From: Bifidobacterium simiarum
GTDB taxonomy: Bacteria > Actinomycetota > Actinomycetes > Actinomycetales > Bifidobacteriaceae
Reading direction: 5' to 3'
Assembly: GCF_002802905.1 (NCBI RefSeq)
Contig: NZ_PEBK01000006.1
Span: forward strand, 62,001 to 126,000
DNA length: 64,000 bases
Shown here: piece by piece, positions 19,076 through 27,294 of the stretch
How the letters are laid out: each line of letters starts with the position of its first letter
Numbering within the stretch: position 1 is the first letter of the stretch
The notes under the pieces: generated by a model
What the model was told of the DNA's origin: nothing
The model's database searches: none
What the model saw: only the letters and a program-made list of their open reading frames with translations
Translations under genes and position numbers: made by a program

Positions 19076-19843
19076 TCAGTGGGCCGGACCCTGATCCCAG
19101 CCGGCGATCAGGAAGATCCGCGTCGGATTCGCCGGACGGACGATCCGGTCGAACAATCCGACGAACCCGGAGACGTCGCCCCGGTAGGCGAGACGCTTCG
19201 CCGCGCGATACTCGTCCGCATCGACCGGACCCCAGTCGAGATCCCAGCCGGCATCATGGGCGAGCCGGGAGGCGAATACGCGCAGCGTCATCGCATTGCC
19301 CCTGCCGAACGGGTGCAGATACCCCAGCTCGTCATAGAAATGCGCAAGCCGGCGCACGAACACCGGACGATCAAGACACTTGAGATTCCGCTCGTCCGCC
19401 AGCTCGGCGGCGATGTTGGCGGCACCCGTCTCCAGCAGCGACGCGGGGAAGAACGCCTGCGAATTGCCCGCAAGCCCATCCGTGTTCGACCCCTGCACGT
19501 CGGCGGCGGTGTCGCGCGTACGCAACTGCCCCGCATGGGCGTACACCCCGTCGAACAGCATCCGATGGATCCCCTGCAGCTCCCGCAGATCACCGGTGGG
19601 GGAGACCGGCCGCTCCGCAAGCAGGATGTTCCTGGCGAACACCACATCCGCGGACGTATCCAACAGGCCGCCGTCCTCGCCGGCGCACGACCCGACGACA
19701 TCGTCGACGCCGATGCGACCCGACTCGTAATCCCGGGCAAGTCCCGAGGCATGATCGCCGATCATCATTGATTCAAGCGCGCAGTTCTTGGCGGCGAAGG
19801 CGACTGCGCTCATCCGTTCCGCTGGCAACATAGTTCCGATCAT
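19076..19843 (-). CDS. Fic/DOC-family protein with altered active-site motif
   Basis: 255 residues; the start could also be ATG 19831 or 19813. The Fic core is recognisable: LRELQGIHRMLFDGVYAHAGQLR, then AHFYDELGYLHPFGRGNAMTLRVF. Canonical Fic is HxFx(D/E)GNxxxxR. Here residues 177-188 keep His, Phe, Gly-Asn and Arg, but the metal-coordinating Asp/Glu is Arg. The N-terminal helix ALESMMIGDHASG looks like a class II inhibitory helix (S/TxxxEG) in which Glu is also replaced. Catalysis (AMP transfer) may therefore be reduced or changed. There is no toxin-antitoxin partner next to it. Confidence 0.8.
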   Translation of the reverse strand: MIGTMLPAERMSAVAFAAKNCALESMMIGDHASGLARDYESGRIGVDDVVGSCAGEDGGLLDTSADVVFARNILLAERPVSPTGDLRELQGIHRMLFDGVYAHAGQLRTRDTAADVQGSNTDGLAGNSQAFFPASLLETGAANIAAELADERNLKCLDRPVFVRRLAHFYDELGYLHPFGRGNAMTLRVFASRLAHDAGWDLDWGPVDADEYRAAKRLAYRGDVSGFVGLFDRIVRPANPTRIFLIAGWDQGPAH

Positions 19844-19881
19844 AGACGGTCCGCGCGCCGATCAGCGCAGCGACCACGAAA

Positions 19882-19914
19882 AAGGGCCCGCGGTGTCGCA
19901 CACCACGGGCCCTA
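19882..19914 (-). terminator. Intrinsic terminator of the 90-residue protein gene
   Basis: On the minus strand the stem TAGGGCCCGTGGTG / CACCGCGGGCCCTT is followed by a TTTTTC tract, 25-30 bases after the stop codon at 19939. Confidence 0.8.
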
Positions 19915-19938
19915 AGACAACGACCGGAACCCCGGACG

Positions 19939-20211
19939 CTACTTGGTCAGCAGAGGATCGAGCACGGCGCCGGCCTCGACCTTGTAGATCAGATACGTGT
20001 CGTCGAACGGCAGGTTGAACAGCTGACGCTTGGCGCCGAACTCCTCGCGCTCGCCGATGAAGTTGATGTTGGCGTCCTTGAACTCCGGATGATCCTTGCC
20101 GATCATCAGAGCCGCATCCCCCACGTTCGAGGTGACGCCGACCAGCGACTTGGCGCCGGTGGCCTTGTCCACGACCTTGACGACCAGAAACAGTTCCTCA
20201 GCAGATGCCAT
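19939..20211 (-). CDS. Small conserved-looking protein of unknown function
   Basis: 90 residues, preceded by a perfect AGGAGG ribosome site and followed by a good terminator, so it is very likely a well-expressed real gene. It is charged and soluble, with predicted beta strands (EELFLVVKVVDKATG, AKSLVGVTSNVGDAALMIG, DDTYLIYKVEAGAVL). No motif or family was recognised. It is monocistronic between the Fic and GH3 genes. Confidence 0.75.
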   Translation of the reverse strand: MASAEELFLVVKVVDKATGAKSLVGVTSNVGDAALMIGKDHPEFKDANINFIGEREEFGAKRQLFNLPFDDTYLIYKVEAGAVLDPLLTK

Positions 20212-20312
20212 GAAGGCCTCCTCTCACTTGACGGGGCCCGCATCCGCAGGCCGATGTGAAACCCCTTCATCCTATCGTGCGATCACAACAAACCGGAACC
20301 GTAGACCGGGGC

Positions 20313-20348
20313 GGAACCTCAGACCAGACCGGAACCTCAGACCAGACC
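20313..20348 (-). repeat. 18-bp perfect tandem repeat containing the GH3 gene stop codon
   Basis: GGAACCTCAGACCAGACC occurs identically at 20313-20330 and 20331-20348, with a degenerate third copy upstream (20295). On the minus strand each unit carries TGA; the gene ends at the 20337-20339 copy. Confidence 0.9.
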
Positions 20349-21659
20349 GGCCCGCGCCTTCAGCGTCAGCACCCGCAGCGCGGCCTGATCCACCTGTCTG
20401 GCGAACGACGGATCCCTCTCCGCCCGCTCGAGCAGACCCCGCAGAATCGGATCGACGTCATTCCCGTCGCCGATGCAGATCAGATCGCCGCCCGCCGACA
20501 CGAACCGGACGCCCAGCTGATCGGTGGGAACGCTCCCCACCGCCTCGGCCGACATCGAATCCGACGTCACCACGCCCCGATACCGCAACGTCGAACGCAG
20601 ATACCCGTTCACGATCCTCGAGGAGAACGCCGCCGGCTGCGTGCCGTCGATCGCGTCATACGTGGCCAGCGACATCATCACCATATCCGGCCCGGCGACC
20701 AGCGCCTGACGGAACCCCTCGACCTGCCCGCCCGCACCGGCGTCCAGCGTGGTCGTCCGGTCCGTGATGCCGTCCGCCGTGAAATCGGTGTTGCCGCTCA
20801 CCGCGCCCAGACCGGGGAAATGCTTCACCACGGCCATGACCCCCGCGTCATGCATGCCATTGACGAACGCCGCGGCATGCCGGCCGTTATCCACGGCCGA
20901 CAGACCGAAGTCGCGATCCAACGCCCCGATCGGAGCGTTCCACTTCCTCGATGCGGAGGCCACCGTATCGGCCACCGGAGCCAGATCGACGTTCACGCCC
21001 GCCGCCTTCAACTGACCGCCCCACGTCCGCGCCGACCCGCGCAGAGCATCGACCGTCATCCGCCCCTGCTCCACGGCGCTGGGAATGTCCGAGAACCCCG
21101 GTCCCTTCAGATGCTGGACCTGACCGCCCTCCTGATCCGCGCAGATCAGCAGACCACGGCCCTTCGGCGAGTAGCCCTGCAGGGCGGAGGAGGCCTTCGA
21201 CACGCCGGCGACCCCATCCGACCAATTGCCGATCAGCAGCACCGACCCGACATGGTCGTCGGCGATCATCGACCGGATCGACGACGGATCGTCCCCGGAG
21301 AACAGCGGCACCATCATCAGCTGCCCCACCTTCTCCTCGACGCTCATGCCCGCCAACGTCCGCTCGGCACGACGCTCCGCGGAATCCGACGATCCGCCGG
21401 CCTCGGCGGACGCCGTCGGGGCCGCGCTCGCCGACGGACGGACGGCGGGCGACCGCGACGGGGAGGCAGCCGAACTCGAGGGGGAGGGGGACGGGGAGGC
21501 GGACCCTCGCGCCGACGGGGAGGCCTCCCCGCATCCGGCCGAAACCATGACCAGCGCCATACCCATGACGGTGGCCGCCATCGTGCGAACGATCCTGCGG
21601 AGGGTTCCCGAACGCATCGTATCCAAATCGTGCATATGGTCCGTGATAGCACGGGCCAT
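20337..21659 (-). CDS. GH3-family (NagZ-like) lipoprotein glycosidase
   Basis: About 440 residues from ATG 21659; ATG 21635 or 21617 are alternatives, and the open frame to 22034 overlaps the divergent gene. The N-terminus has Arg residues, a hydrophobic segment and a lipobox VSAGC, so it is a membrane-anchored lipoprotein. A Ser/Pro/Ala-rich linker (SPSPSPSSSAASPS) joins the GH3 domain: VGQLMMVPLF, ICADQEGGQVQHL, KHFPGLGAVSGNTDF and the nucleophile in VVTSDSMSAEAVG. The catalytic His of classical NagZ (DSH) is Phe here. Probable role: cleavage of N-acetylglucosamine from cell-wall material. Exact activity uncertain. Confidence 0.85.
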   Translation of the reverse strand: MARAITDHMHDLDTMRSGTLRRIVRTMAATVMGMALVMVSAGCGEASPSARGSASPSPSPSSSAASPSRSPAVRPSASAAPTASAEAGGSSDSAERRAERTLAGMSVEEKVGQLMMVPLFSGDDPSSIRSMIADDHVGSVLLIGNWSDGVAGVSKASSALQGYSPKGRGLLICADQEGGQVQHLKGPGFSDIPSAVEQGRMTVDALRGSARTWGGQLKAAGVNVDLAPVADTVASASRKWNAPIGALDRDFGLSAVDNGRHAAAFVNGMHDAGVMAVVKHFPGLGAVSGNTDFTADGITDRTTTLDAGAGGQVEGFRQALVAGPDMVMMSLATYDAIDGTQPAAFSSRIVNGYLRSTLRYRGVVTSDSMSAEAVGSVPTDQLGVRFVSAGGDLICIGDGNDVDPILRGLLERAERDPSFARQVDQAALRVLTLKARAGLV

Positions 21660-21828
21660 GGCATATGGGCCGGCCGATGGGCCATGACGGGGTCGAGGCG
21701 ACGGGGCCGGATCCGGGTGAGGGTCGGCCCTGAGAAAACCGCCGGCCGCGGCCGCCCGCGCCGATGGTACCCTTGTGGGGTGGTTCGTCAGGGAACCATG
21801 GCACAACGGAAAGGACGCGGGCATCGGT

Positions 21829-22602
21829 ATGGCGTCATCGCAGGACGAACGTGGGCGTGAGCCCCGTCTCTCGCCGCGCAAGGCGAGGAGGGGACTGACG
21901 CTGTTCGGATCATTTCTCAGGCTGTTCAACAGGCCGACCCGCGCACTCATCGTCTCCTGCCTGATCGTGATCGTGATTGCGCTGTGCGTGATCGTGCCCA
22001 AGGGATCCGACGAACTCATGTATTCGGCCGCCACCCAGCAGATCGTCTACGATGGCGGGACGCGCCCGGCGGCACTTGGGGGCGCGCAGGACTCCGCCGG
22101 CGCCGGTCCGACCGCGGACGGCACGCCGGCGCGGGGCGTCAAACATGTCGTCTCCCCGCCCGCGGCGAACGTCTTCCGCAAGTGGCGGGAGCCAAGCGGA
22201 GGTTCCCACATCGATCTCGCCGAGGTGCGCGACCTGCACGTCCGGGTCTCGATCGCCGACCAGAAGGTCTATGTGATGAGCGACGACGACGTGGTGTACA
22301 CCATGATCTGCTCGACCGGCATGGACAATTCCACGCCCCGCGGCGAATTCACCATCCAGAACCGCGGCGAGGACTTCTTCAACGAGCATGAGGACATGGG
22401 CGCGAACTACTGGGTGTCGTGGGCCAACTACGGCGAATACCTCTTCCATACCGTGCCCACCGACCGCGCCGGCCATTACATCGTCCCCGAGGCCGAGAAG
22501 CTCGGCAGGCCCGCCTCCCACGGATGCGTACGGCTCACCGTCGCCGACGCCCGCTGGCTCTACGAGCAGCTGCCGCGCGGCACCCACGTCACCATCGCCT
22601 GA
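21829..22602 (+). CDS. L,D-transpeptidase (YkuD domain), membrane-anchored
   Basis: 257 residues from ATG 21829, with GGAAAGGA upstream; an in-frame start at 21775 is possible. One membrane segment (ALIVSCLIVIVIALCVIV) follows a basic cytoplasmic stretch, so the enzyme faces outward. The YkuD domain covers about 145-257 and carries the catalytic motif SHGCVRLTVADARWLY (Cys in HGC) and the upstream FHTVPTDRAG. It forms 3-3 crosslinks or anchors proteins on peptidoglycan. It diverges from the GH3 lipoprotein gene, suggesting a shared envelope context. Confidence 0.88.
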   Translation: MASSQDERGREPRLSPRKARRGLTLFGSFLRLFNRPTRALIVSCLIVIVIALCVIVPKGSDELMYSAATQQIVYDGGTRPAALGGAQDSAGAGPTADGTPARGVKHVVSPPAANVFRKWREPSGGSHIDLAEVRDLHVRVSIADQKVYVMSDDDVVYTMICSTGMDNSTPRGEFTIQNRGEDFFNEHEDMGANYWVSWANYGEYLFHTVPTDRAGHYIVPEAEKLGRPASHGCVRLTVADARWLYEQLPRGTHVTIA

Positions 22603-22680
22603 CGGGCGTCGCCGTTGTCGCCGAATCACGCGGATCGCGTATATCCCGGCCGATCGGGACCCTTACTGTAGGCTGGAGGC

Positions 22681-25600
22681 ATGTCTTTCTTCGATATATT
22701 CAGCATATTCCCCGATGGTGATCCCCGGGACCCCCGCAACAGGGGTGCCCGGCGGAACGGTACCGGCAACGACGACGATCCCGTGATCCTCAACATCACC
22801 ACCGACGGTGATGAGCACGGCGGCGGCTCGCACACCCCGAACGGCGGCGGCCACCGTCCCCCGAACTTCCCCCGCATCCCGCGCGCGGCGCAGGGCGGCG
22901 CCCCGATGGGCCGCGGCAACAAGATCTTCATCGGCGTCGTCGTGGCGCTGGTGATCGTCGCCGCGCTGATCTTCGGCCTCGCCAACTTCATCACCGAGGT
23001 CATGTGGTATGCGCAGCTGGGCTTCTCCAAGGTGATCTGGACCACCGTCGGCGTGCGCATCGGCCTGTGGGCCGCCTACGCGATCGTGGTCGCGCTGGTC
23101 GCCTACGTCGCCGCCATCCTCGCCATCCGCAAGCGCCCCGACTTCGCCGACGGCTCCAAGATCCGCATCAAGGACGGCGTCATGGAGATCGACTCCGGCG
23201 TCAGCTCCAAGATCGCCCGCCGCGCCGCGCTGATCATCTCCCTGCTCGTCGGACTCGTGTTCGGCTTCCAGTTCAACGCCAACTGGTCCGAGGTGCTGCT
23301 GCTGTTCAACAACCAGTCGTTCGGCACCAAGGACCCGCAGTTCGGCATCGACACCGGCTTCTACGTGTTCGTCCTGCCCGGCCTGCGACTCGTGGTCGCC
23401 GCGCTGTTCACCCTGCTGGCCATGGGCCTCGCGTTCTCCGTCATCACCCATTTCCTCATGGGCGGCATCCGACTGACCATGCCGGTGCGCGGCCAGTCCC
23501 TGTTCGACATGACCCGTCCCGCCCGCCGTCAGATCGGCGTGTGGCTGATCCTGTTCTTCCTCATCTGGGCCGTGCGCATCGGACTGGGCGTGTTCGCCAC
23601 GCTCACCGAGACCGGTGACCGCATCACCGGCGCCGCCTACTCCTCGGTGCACGCCACCATCCCCGTCACCTTCGCCATGGCTGCGCTCATCGCCGTGCTC
23701 GGCGTGGTGCTCGGCGTATGGATCATGACCAGCAAGGCGCTCAACTCCGGCACCCCCGCGTCCTCGGCCGCCGAGGCCCTGCGCGCATGGCGGACCCCGG
23801 TCGTGGCCGTCGCCGTCGTGGTGATCGCCTCCATGCTGCTCACCGTCGTCTACCCGGCGCTGCTGCAGCGCTTCAAGGTCAACCCGAACGCGCAGGAACT
23901 GGAATCCACCTACATCCAGCGCAACATCGACGCCACCGTCGCCGCCTACGGCCTGACCAACGTCAAGACCGAGGAATACGACGCCACCACCGCCGCCAAG
24001 TCCGGCGCACTGGAATCCGACGCCGAGACCACCGCGCAGATCCGACTGCTCGACCCTCAGGTCGTCTCGCCCACGTTCAAGCAGCTGCAGCAGTCCAAGC
24101 AGTACTACACCTTCGCCGACACGCTCGCCGTCGACAAGTACGAGATCAACGGCGTCAGCCAGGACACGGTGATCGGCGTGCGCGACATCAACCTCGCCGG
24201 CAACGACAACCGCAACTGGGTGAACGACCACACGGTGTACACGCACGGTTACGGCGTGGTCGCCGCCTACGGCAACAAGGTGACCGCCGACGGCCAGCCG
24301 CAGTTCTTCGAGAAGGACATCCCGACCTCCGGAGCCCTCACCGATTCGCAGCACTACGAGCCGCGCATCTACTTCTCGCCGAACTCGCCCGACTACTCCA
24401 TCGTCGGCGCGCCCAAGGGCACGGCGGCATGGGAGTTCGACTACCCGACCGGATCCCAGGGCGCCACCAACACGTTCACCGGCGACGGCGGCCCCCGTCT
24501 GGGCAACCTGTTCACGAGGATCCTGTACGCCATCCGCTTCGCCTCCGACCAGATCCTGTTCTCCGACCGCGTCAACGGCGAATCCCAGATCCTCTACGAT
24601 CGTGATCCGCAGACCCGCGTGAGCAAGGTCGCCCCGTACCTGACACTCGACGGCCGCGTCTACCCGGCCGTGGTGGACGGCCGCGTGAAGTGGATCGTCG
24701 ACGGCTACACCACCTCCGACGCCTACCCGTACTCCCAGAAGACCGACCTCGGATCGGCCACCACCGACTCCCTGACCGTCAGCTCCAACACCGTCAAGGG
24801 TCTGGGCAGCCAGGAGGCCAACTACATCCGCAATTCGGTGAAGGCCACCGTGGACGCCTACGACGGCTCCGTCGACCTGTACGCATGGGATCCGAACGAT
24901 CCGGTGCTCAAGGCGTGGGAGCAGATCTTCCCGAACCAGTACAAGCCGATCTCCGAGATCTCCGGCGACCTGATGAGCCACATGCGCTACCCCGAAAGCC
25001 TGTTCAAGGTGCAGCGTTCGCTGCTCGGCCAGTACCACGTGACCAAGGCGAACCAGTTCTTCTCCGGCGAGGACTTCTGGCAGACGCCGACCGACCCCAC
25101 CGAATCCAGCTCCCAGAAGGAGCAGGGCATCAAGCAGCCGCCGTACTACCTGACGATGCAGACGCCCGGCACCGACGAGCCGACCTTCTCGCTCACCTCG
25201 TCGTACATCCCCGCCGGTTCGGTGACCCGAGAGATCCTCACCGGCTTCCTCTCCGTCGACTCCGACGCGGGCAGCACCAAGGGCAAGATCGGGCCGAACT
25301 ACGGTACGATACGACTGCTGGAGCTGCCGAAGAACACCAACGTGCCCGGCCCCGGCCAGGCGCAGAACAACTTCAACGCGAACGCCGACGTCTCCAAGGA
25401 GCTCAACCTGCTCGAATCCGGCAGCACCAACGTGGAGCGAGGCAATCTGCTCACCCTGCCCATCGGCGGCGGTCTGGTGTACGTGCAGCCCGTGTACGTC
25501 AAGTCGTCGGGCGCCACCAGCTACCCGCTGCTGAAGAAGGTGCTCGTGGCCTTCGGCGATCAGGTCGGTTTCGCCGATACGCTCGACGAGGCGCTGGACC

Positions 25601-25908
25601 AGGTGTTCGGCGGCGATTCGGGCGCCTCGGCCGGCGACGCGGCCGACAACGGCTCCTCCGGGCAGTCCGGTACGGCGGGCAAGTCCGATTCGTCGAACGC
25701 CTCGGGCTCGAACAAGTCGCAGTCGCAGTCCTCCTCGGGTTCGGCGGCCTCGAACCCGCAGCTGAGTCAGGCGCTCAAGGACGCCGGACAGGCCATGAAG
25801 GACTCCGACACGGCCATGAAGAACGGCGACTGGACCGCCTACGGCGAAGCGCAGAAGAAGCTGCAGGACGCCATCAACAAGGCCATGGAGCTCGAGGGAT
25901 CCAACTGA
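22681..25908 (+). CDS. UPF0182 family large membrane protein
   Basis: 1075 residues. After a Pro/Gly/Asn-rich cytoplasmic start come about seven transmembrane helices (residues 85-400: IFIGVVVALVIVAALIFGL, AALIISLLVGLVFGFQFN and others). A large extracellular domain follows (about 400-960, with TYIQRNIDATVAAYGL, the typical PF03699 start, and PYLTLDGRVYPAVVDGRVKW). The tail is a Ser/Gly/Gln-rich linker and a short helix (QLSQALKDAGQAMKDSDTAMK). The function of the family is unknown. Length is within the actinobacterial range. A long terminator-like hairpin follows. Confidence 0.9.
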   Translation: MSFFDIFSIFPDGDPRDPRNRGARRNGTGNDDDPVILNITTDGDEHGGGSHTPNGGGHRPPNFPRIPRAAQGGAPMGRGNKIFIGVVVALVIVAALIFGLANFITEVMWYAQLGFSKVIWTTVGVRIGLWAAYAIVVALVAYVAAILAIRKRPDFADGSKIRIKDGVMEIDSGVSSKIARRAALIISLLVGLVFGFQFNANWSEVLLLFNNQSFGTKDPQFGIDTGFYVFVLPGLRLVVAALFTLLAMGLAFSVITHFLMGGIRLTMPVRGQSLFDMTRPARRQIGVWLILFFLIWAVRIGLGVFATLTETGDRITGAAYSSVHATIPVTFAMAALIAVLGVVLGVWIMTSKALNSGTPASSAAEALRAWRTPVVAVAVVVIASMLLTVVYPALLQRFKVNPNAQELESTYIQRNIDATVAAYGLTNVKTEEYDATTAAKSGALESDAETTAQIRLLDPQVVSPTFKQLQQSKQYYTFADTLAVDKYEINGVSQDTVIGVRDINLAGNDNRNWVNDHTVYTHGYGVVAAYGNKVTADGQPQFFEKDIPTSGALTDSQHYEPRIYFSPNSPDYSIVGAPKGTAAWEFDYPTGSQGATNTFTGDGGPRLGNLFTRILYAIRFASDQILFSDRVNGESQILYDRDPQTRVSKVAPYLTLDGRVYPAVVDGRVKWIVDGYTTSDAYPYSQKTDLGSATTDSLTVSSNTVKGLGSQEANYIRNSVKATVDAYDGSVDLYAWDPNDPVLKAWEQIFPNQYKPISEISGDLMSHMRYPESLFKVQRSLLGQYHVTKANQFFSGEDFWQTPTDPTESSSQKEQGIKQPPYYLTMQTPGTDEPTFSLTSSYIPAGSVTREILTGFLSVDSDAGSTKGKIGPNYGTIRLLELPKNTNVPGPGQAQNNFNANADVSKELNLLESGSTNVERGNLLTLPIGGGLVYVQPVYVKSSGATSYPLLKKVLVAFGDQVGFADTLDEALDQVFGGDSGASAGDAADNGSSGQSGTAGKSDSSNASGSNKSQSQSSSGSAASNPQLSQALKDAGQAMKDSDTAMKNGDWTAYGEAQKKLQDAINKAMELEGSN

Positions 25909-25966
25909 TCCGCAGCCATGCCAGCCGGACGGGCCGGTCTTCCGGTCCCGTCGGTTCCGCCGGTCA

Positions 25967-26010
25967 CGAGGGCCGACGCCATCCGTCTATGGGCGGGGCG
26001 TCGGCCCTCG
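25967..26010 (+). terminator. 14-bp perfect stem hairpin after the UPF0182 gene
   Basis: CGAGGGCCGACGCC (25967-25980) pairs with GGCGTCGGCCCTCG (25997-26010). No clear T-run. Confidence 0.6.
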
Positions 26011-26050
26011 GCCGTTCCCGGGGGAGCGCGGTCAGGTGTTACCGACGTGG

Positions 26051-26059
26051 TATTACACT
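26051..26059 (+). promoter_or_regulatory. Probable -10 element for a leaderless GNAT gene
   Basis: TATTACACT includes TACACT ending 6 bases before the GTG at 26066, the spacing expected if transcription starts at the start codon. Confidence 0.4.
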
Positions 26060-26065
26060 GTTCCC

Positions 26066-26611
26066 GTGCAGTTATTGAACGAAACGTATTCCACCGAGCG
26101 GTACGAGGGCCGCACCATCGTCATCCGCGACGCGCAGGACGACGACCTGCTCGACATCACGCGCATCTACAACATGGCGGTGGTCGTCGGCGGCAGCACC
26201 GCGGACCTGACGCCGCGCAACCTCGATCAGCGTCGCGAATGGGTGTATTCGCACAATCCGAGGAACCAGTACCCGGTGGTGGTCATCGAAGTGGACGGCA
26301 AGGTGGCGGGATTCGCCTCGCTGTCGAAATACCACTCGAGGGCCGGATACTCCGAGATCACCGAGTTCAGCTACTACGTGGACAAGGCCTACGCCCGTCA
26401 GGGTCTGGGCACCCGGCTGGTGCGCTGGCTGCTGGACGCCGCCAAGCGCATCGGATTCCGCATCGCGGTATGCGTGGTGTTCGCCGACAACGCCGGCTCC
26501 ACCGCGCTGATGAACCGGTTCGGCTTCGAACGCTACGGGTACCTGCCCCGGGCATGCCGCAACGGCGACCGGTTCCTCGACGTGGCGTACTGGTACAAGG
26601 ATCTCGACTAG
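26066..26611 (+). CDS. GNAT N-acetyltransferase (phosphinothricin acetyltransferase-like)
   Basis: 181 residues from GTG 26066 (a GTG at 26036 would add ten). There is no ribosome site; the start sits just downstream of TACACT, so it is probably leaderless. Motifs: IVIRDAQDDDLLDITRIYN (N-terminal helix), VAGFASLSKYHSRAGY, the acetyl-CoA loop RQGLGTRLVRWLL and the C-terminal ALMNRFGFERYGYLPR. This is the PAT/YncA-like subfamily that acetylates small amines. Substrate unknown. Confidence 0.85.
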   Translation: MQLLNETYSTERYEGRTIVIRDAQDDDLLDITRIYNMAVVVGGSTADLTPRNLDQRREWVYSHNPRNQYPVVVIEVDGKVAGFASLSKYHSRAGYSEITEFSYYVDKAYARQGLGTRLVRWLLDAAKRIGFRIAVCVVFADNAGSTALMNRFGFERYGYLPRACRNGDRFLDVAYWYKDLD

Positions 26612-26629
26612 ACATCCCGGCGGCGACCG

Positions 26630-26662
26630 GGCATACAGCAGGCATACAACAGGCAATCAGAC
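26630..26662 (+). repeat. 11-bp tandem repeat between GNAT and pth
   Basis: GGCATACA(G/A)CA at 26630 and 26641, with a degenerate third copy at 26652. Confidence 0.6.
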
Positions 26663-26694
26663 GACAGGCAAAGAGGACGCAGGAGGAGACAACC

Positions 26695-27294
26695 ATGGCA
26701 TCTGACTTCTGGCTGGTGGCGGGACTGGGCAACCCCGGGGCGAAATACGAGGGCACGCGGCACAACATGGGCTTCATGTGCGCCGACGTGCTCGCCGAAC
26801 GGTGGTCGGTCTCGTTCTCCGACCACAAGGGACTGGCGAAGCTCGGCAAGGGCGTGATGTCGCTGGGCGGGCAGCGGGTGAAGTTCTTCCTCGCCAAGCC
26901 GCTGACGTACATGAACGCCTCCGGCAACGCCGTCGCCTCGATCAGCGCCTACTACGACATCCCGGCCGAGCACATCGTGGTGATCCATGACGACATGGAC
27001 CTCGAATTCGGCAGGATCAAGGTCAAGGCCGGCGGCTCCGCGGGCGGTCACAACGGCATCAAGTCCATCGACCGGTCCCTGGGCACGCCGAAGTACGCGC
27101 GTGTGCGGCTCGGCGTCGGCCATGCCCAGCGCGGAGCCCACGCCCACGACAACACGATCAACTGGGTGCTCGGCGGATTCTCCCCGGCCCAGCGCAAGGA
27201 GCTGCCGACGTTCCTGGCCGATGGCGCGGACGCCGCGGAAACCGTGATCTTCGACGGGCTGGCCAAGGCCCAGGAGCGGTTCAATGGCCGATAA
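26695..27294 (+). CDS. pth: Peptidyl-tRNA hydrolase
   Basis: 199 residues with ribosome site AGGAGGAG. It cleaves peptidyl-tRNA released from stalled ribosomes. Visible family motifs: GLGNPGAKYEGTRHNMGF with catalytic His23, KPLTYMNASG, HDDMDLEFGRIKVKAGGSAGGHNGIKS with the catalytic Asp and the conserved Asn, and RVRLGVG. The 3' end overlaps mfd by 11 bases, so the two are translated from one mRNA, an order common in Actinobacteria. Confidence 0.96.
   Translation: MASDFWLVAGLGNPGAKYEGTRHNMGFMCADVLAERWSVSFSDHKGLAKLGKGVMSLGGQRVKFFLAKPLTYMNASGNAVASISAYYDIPAEHIVVIHDDMDLEFGRIKVKAGGSAGGHNGIKSIDRSLGTPKYARVRLGVGHAQRGAHAHDNTINWVLGGFSPAQRKELPTFLADGADAAETVIFDGLAKAQERFNGR

Noticed and set aside
22663-25038. 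791-residue minus-strand frame opposite the UPF0182 gene
   Set aside because: Gly/His/Asp-rich antisense frame; the plus-strand gene has membrane helices and family motifs.
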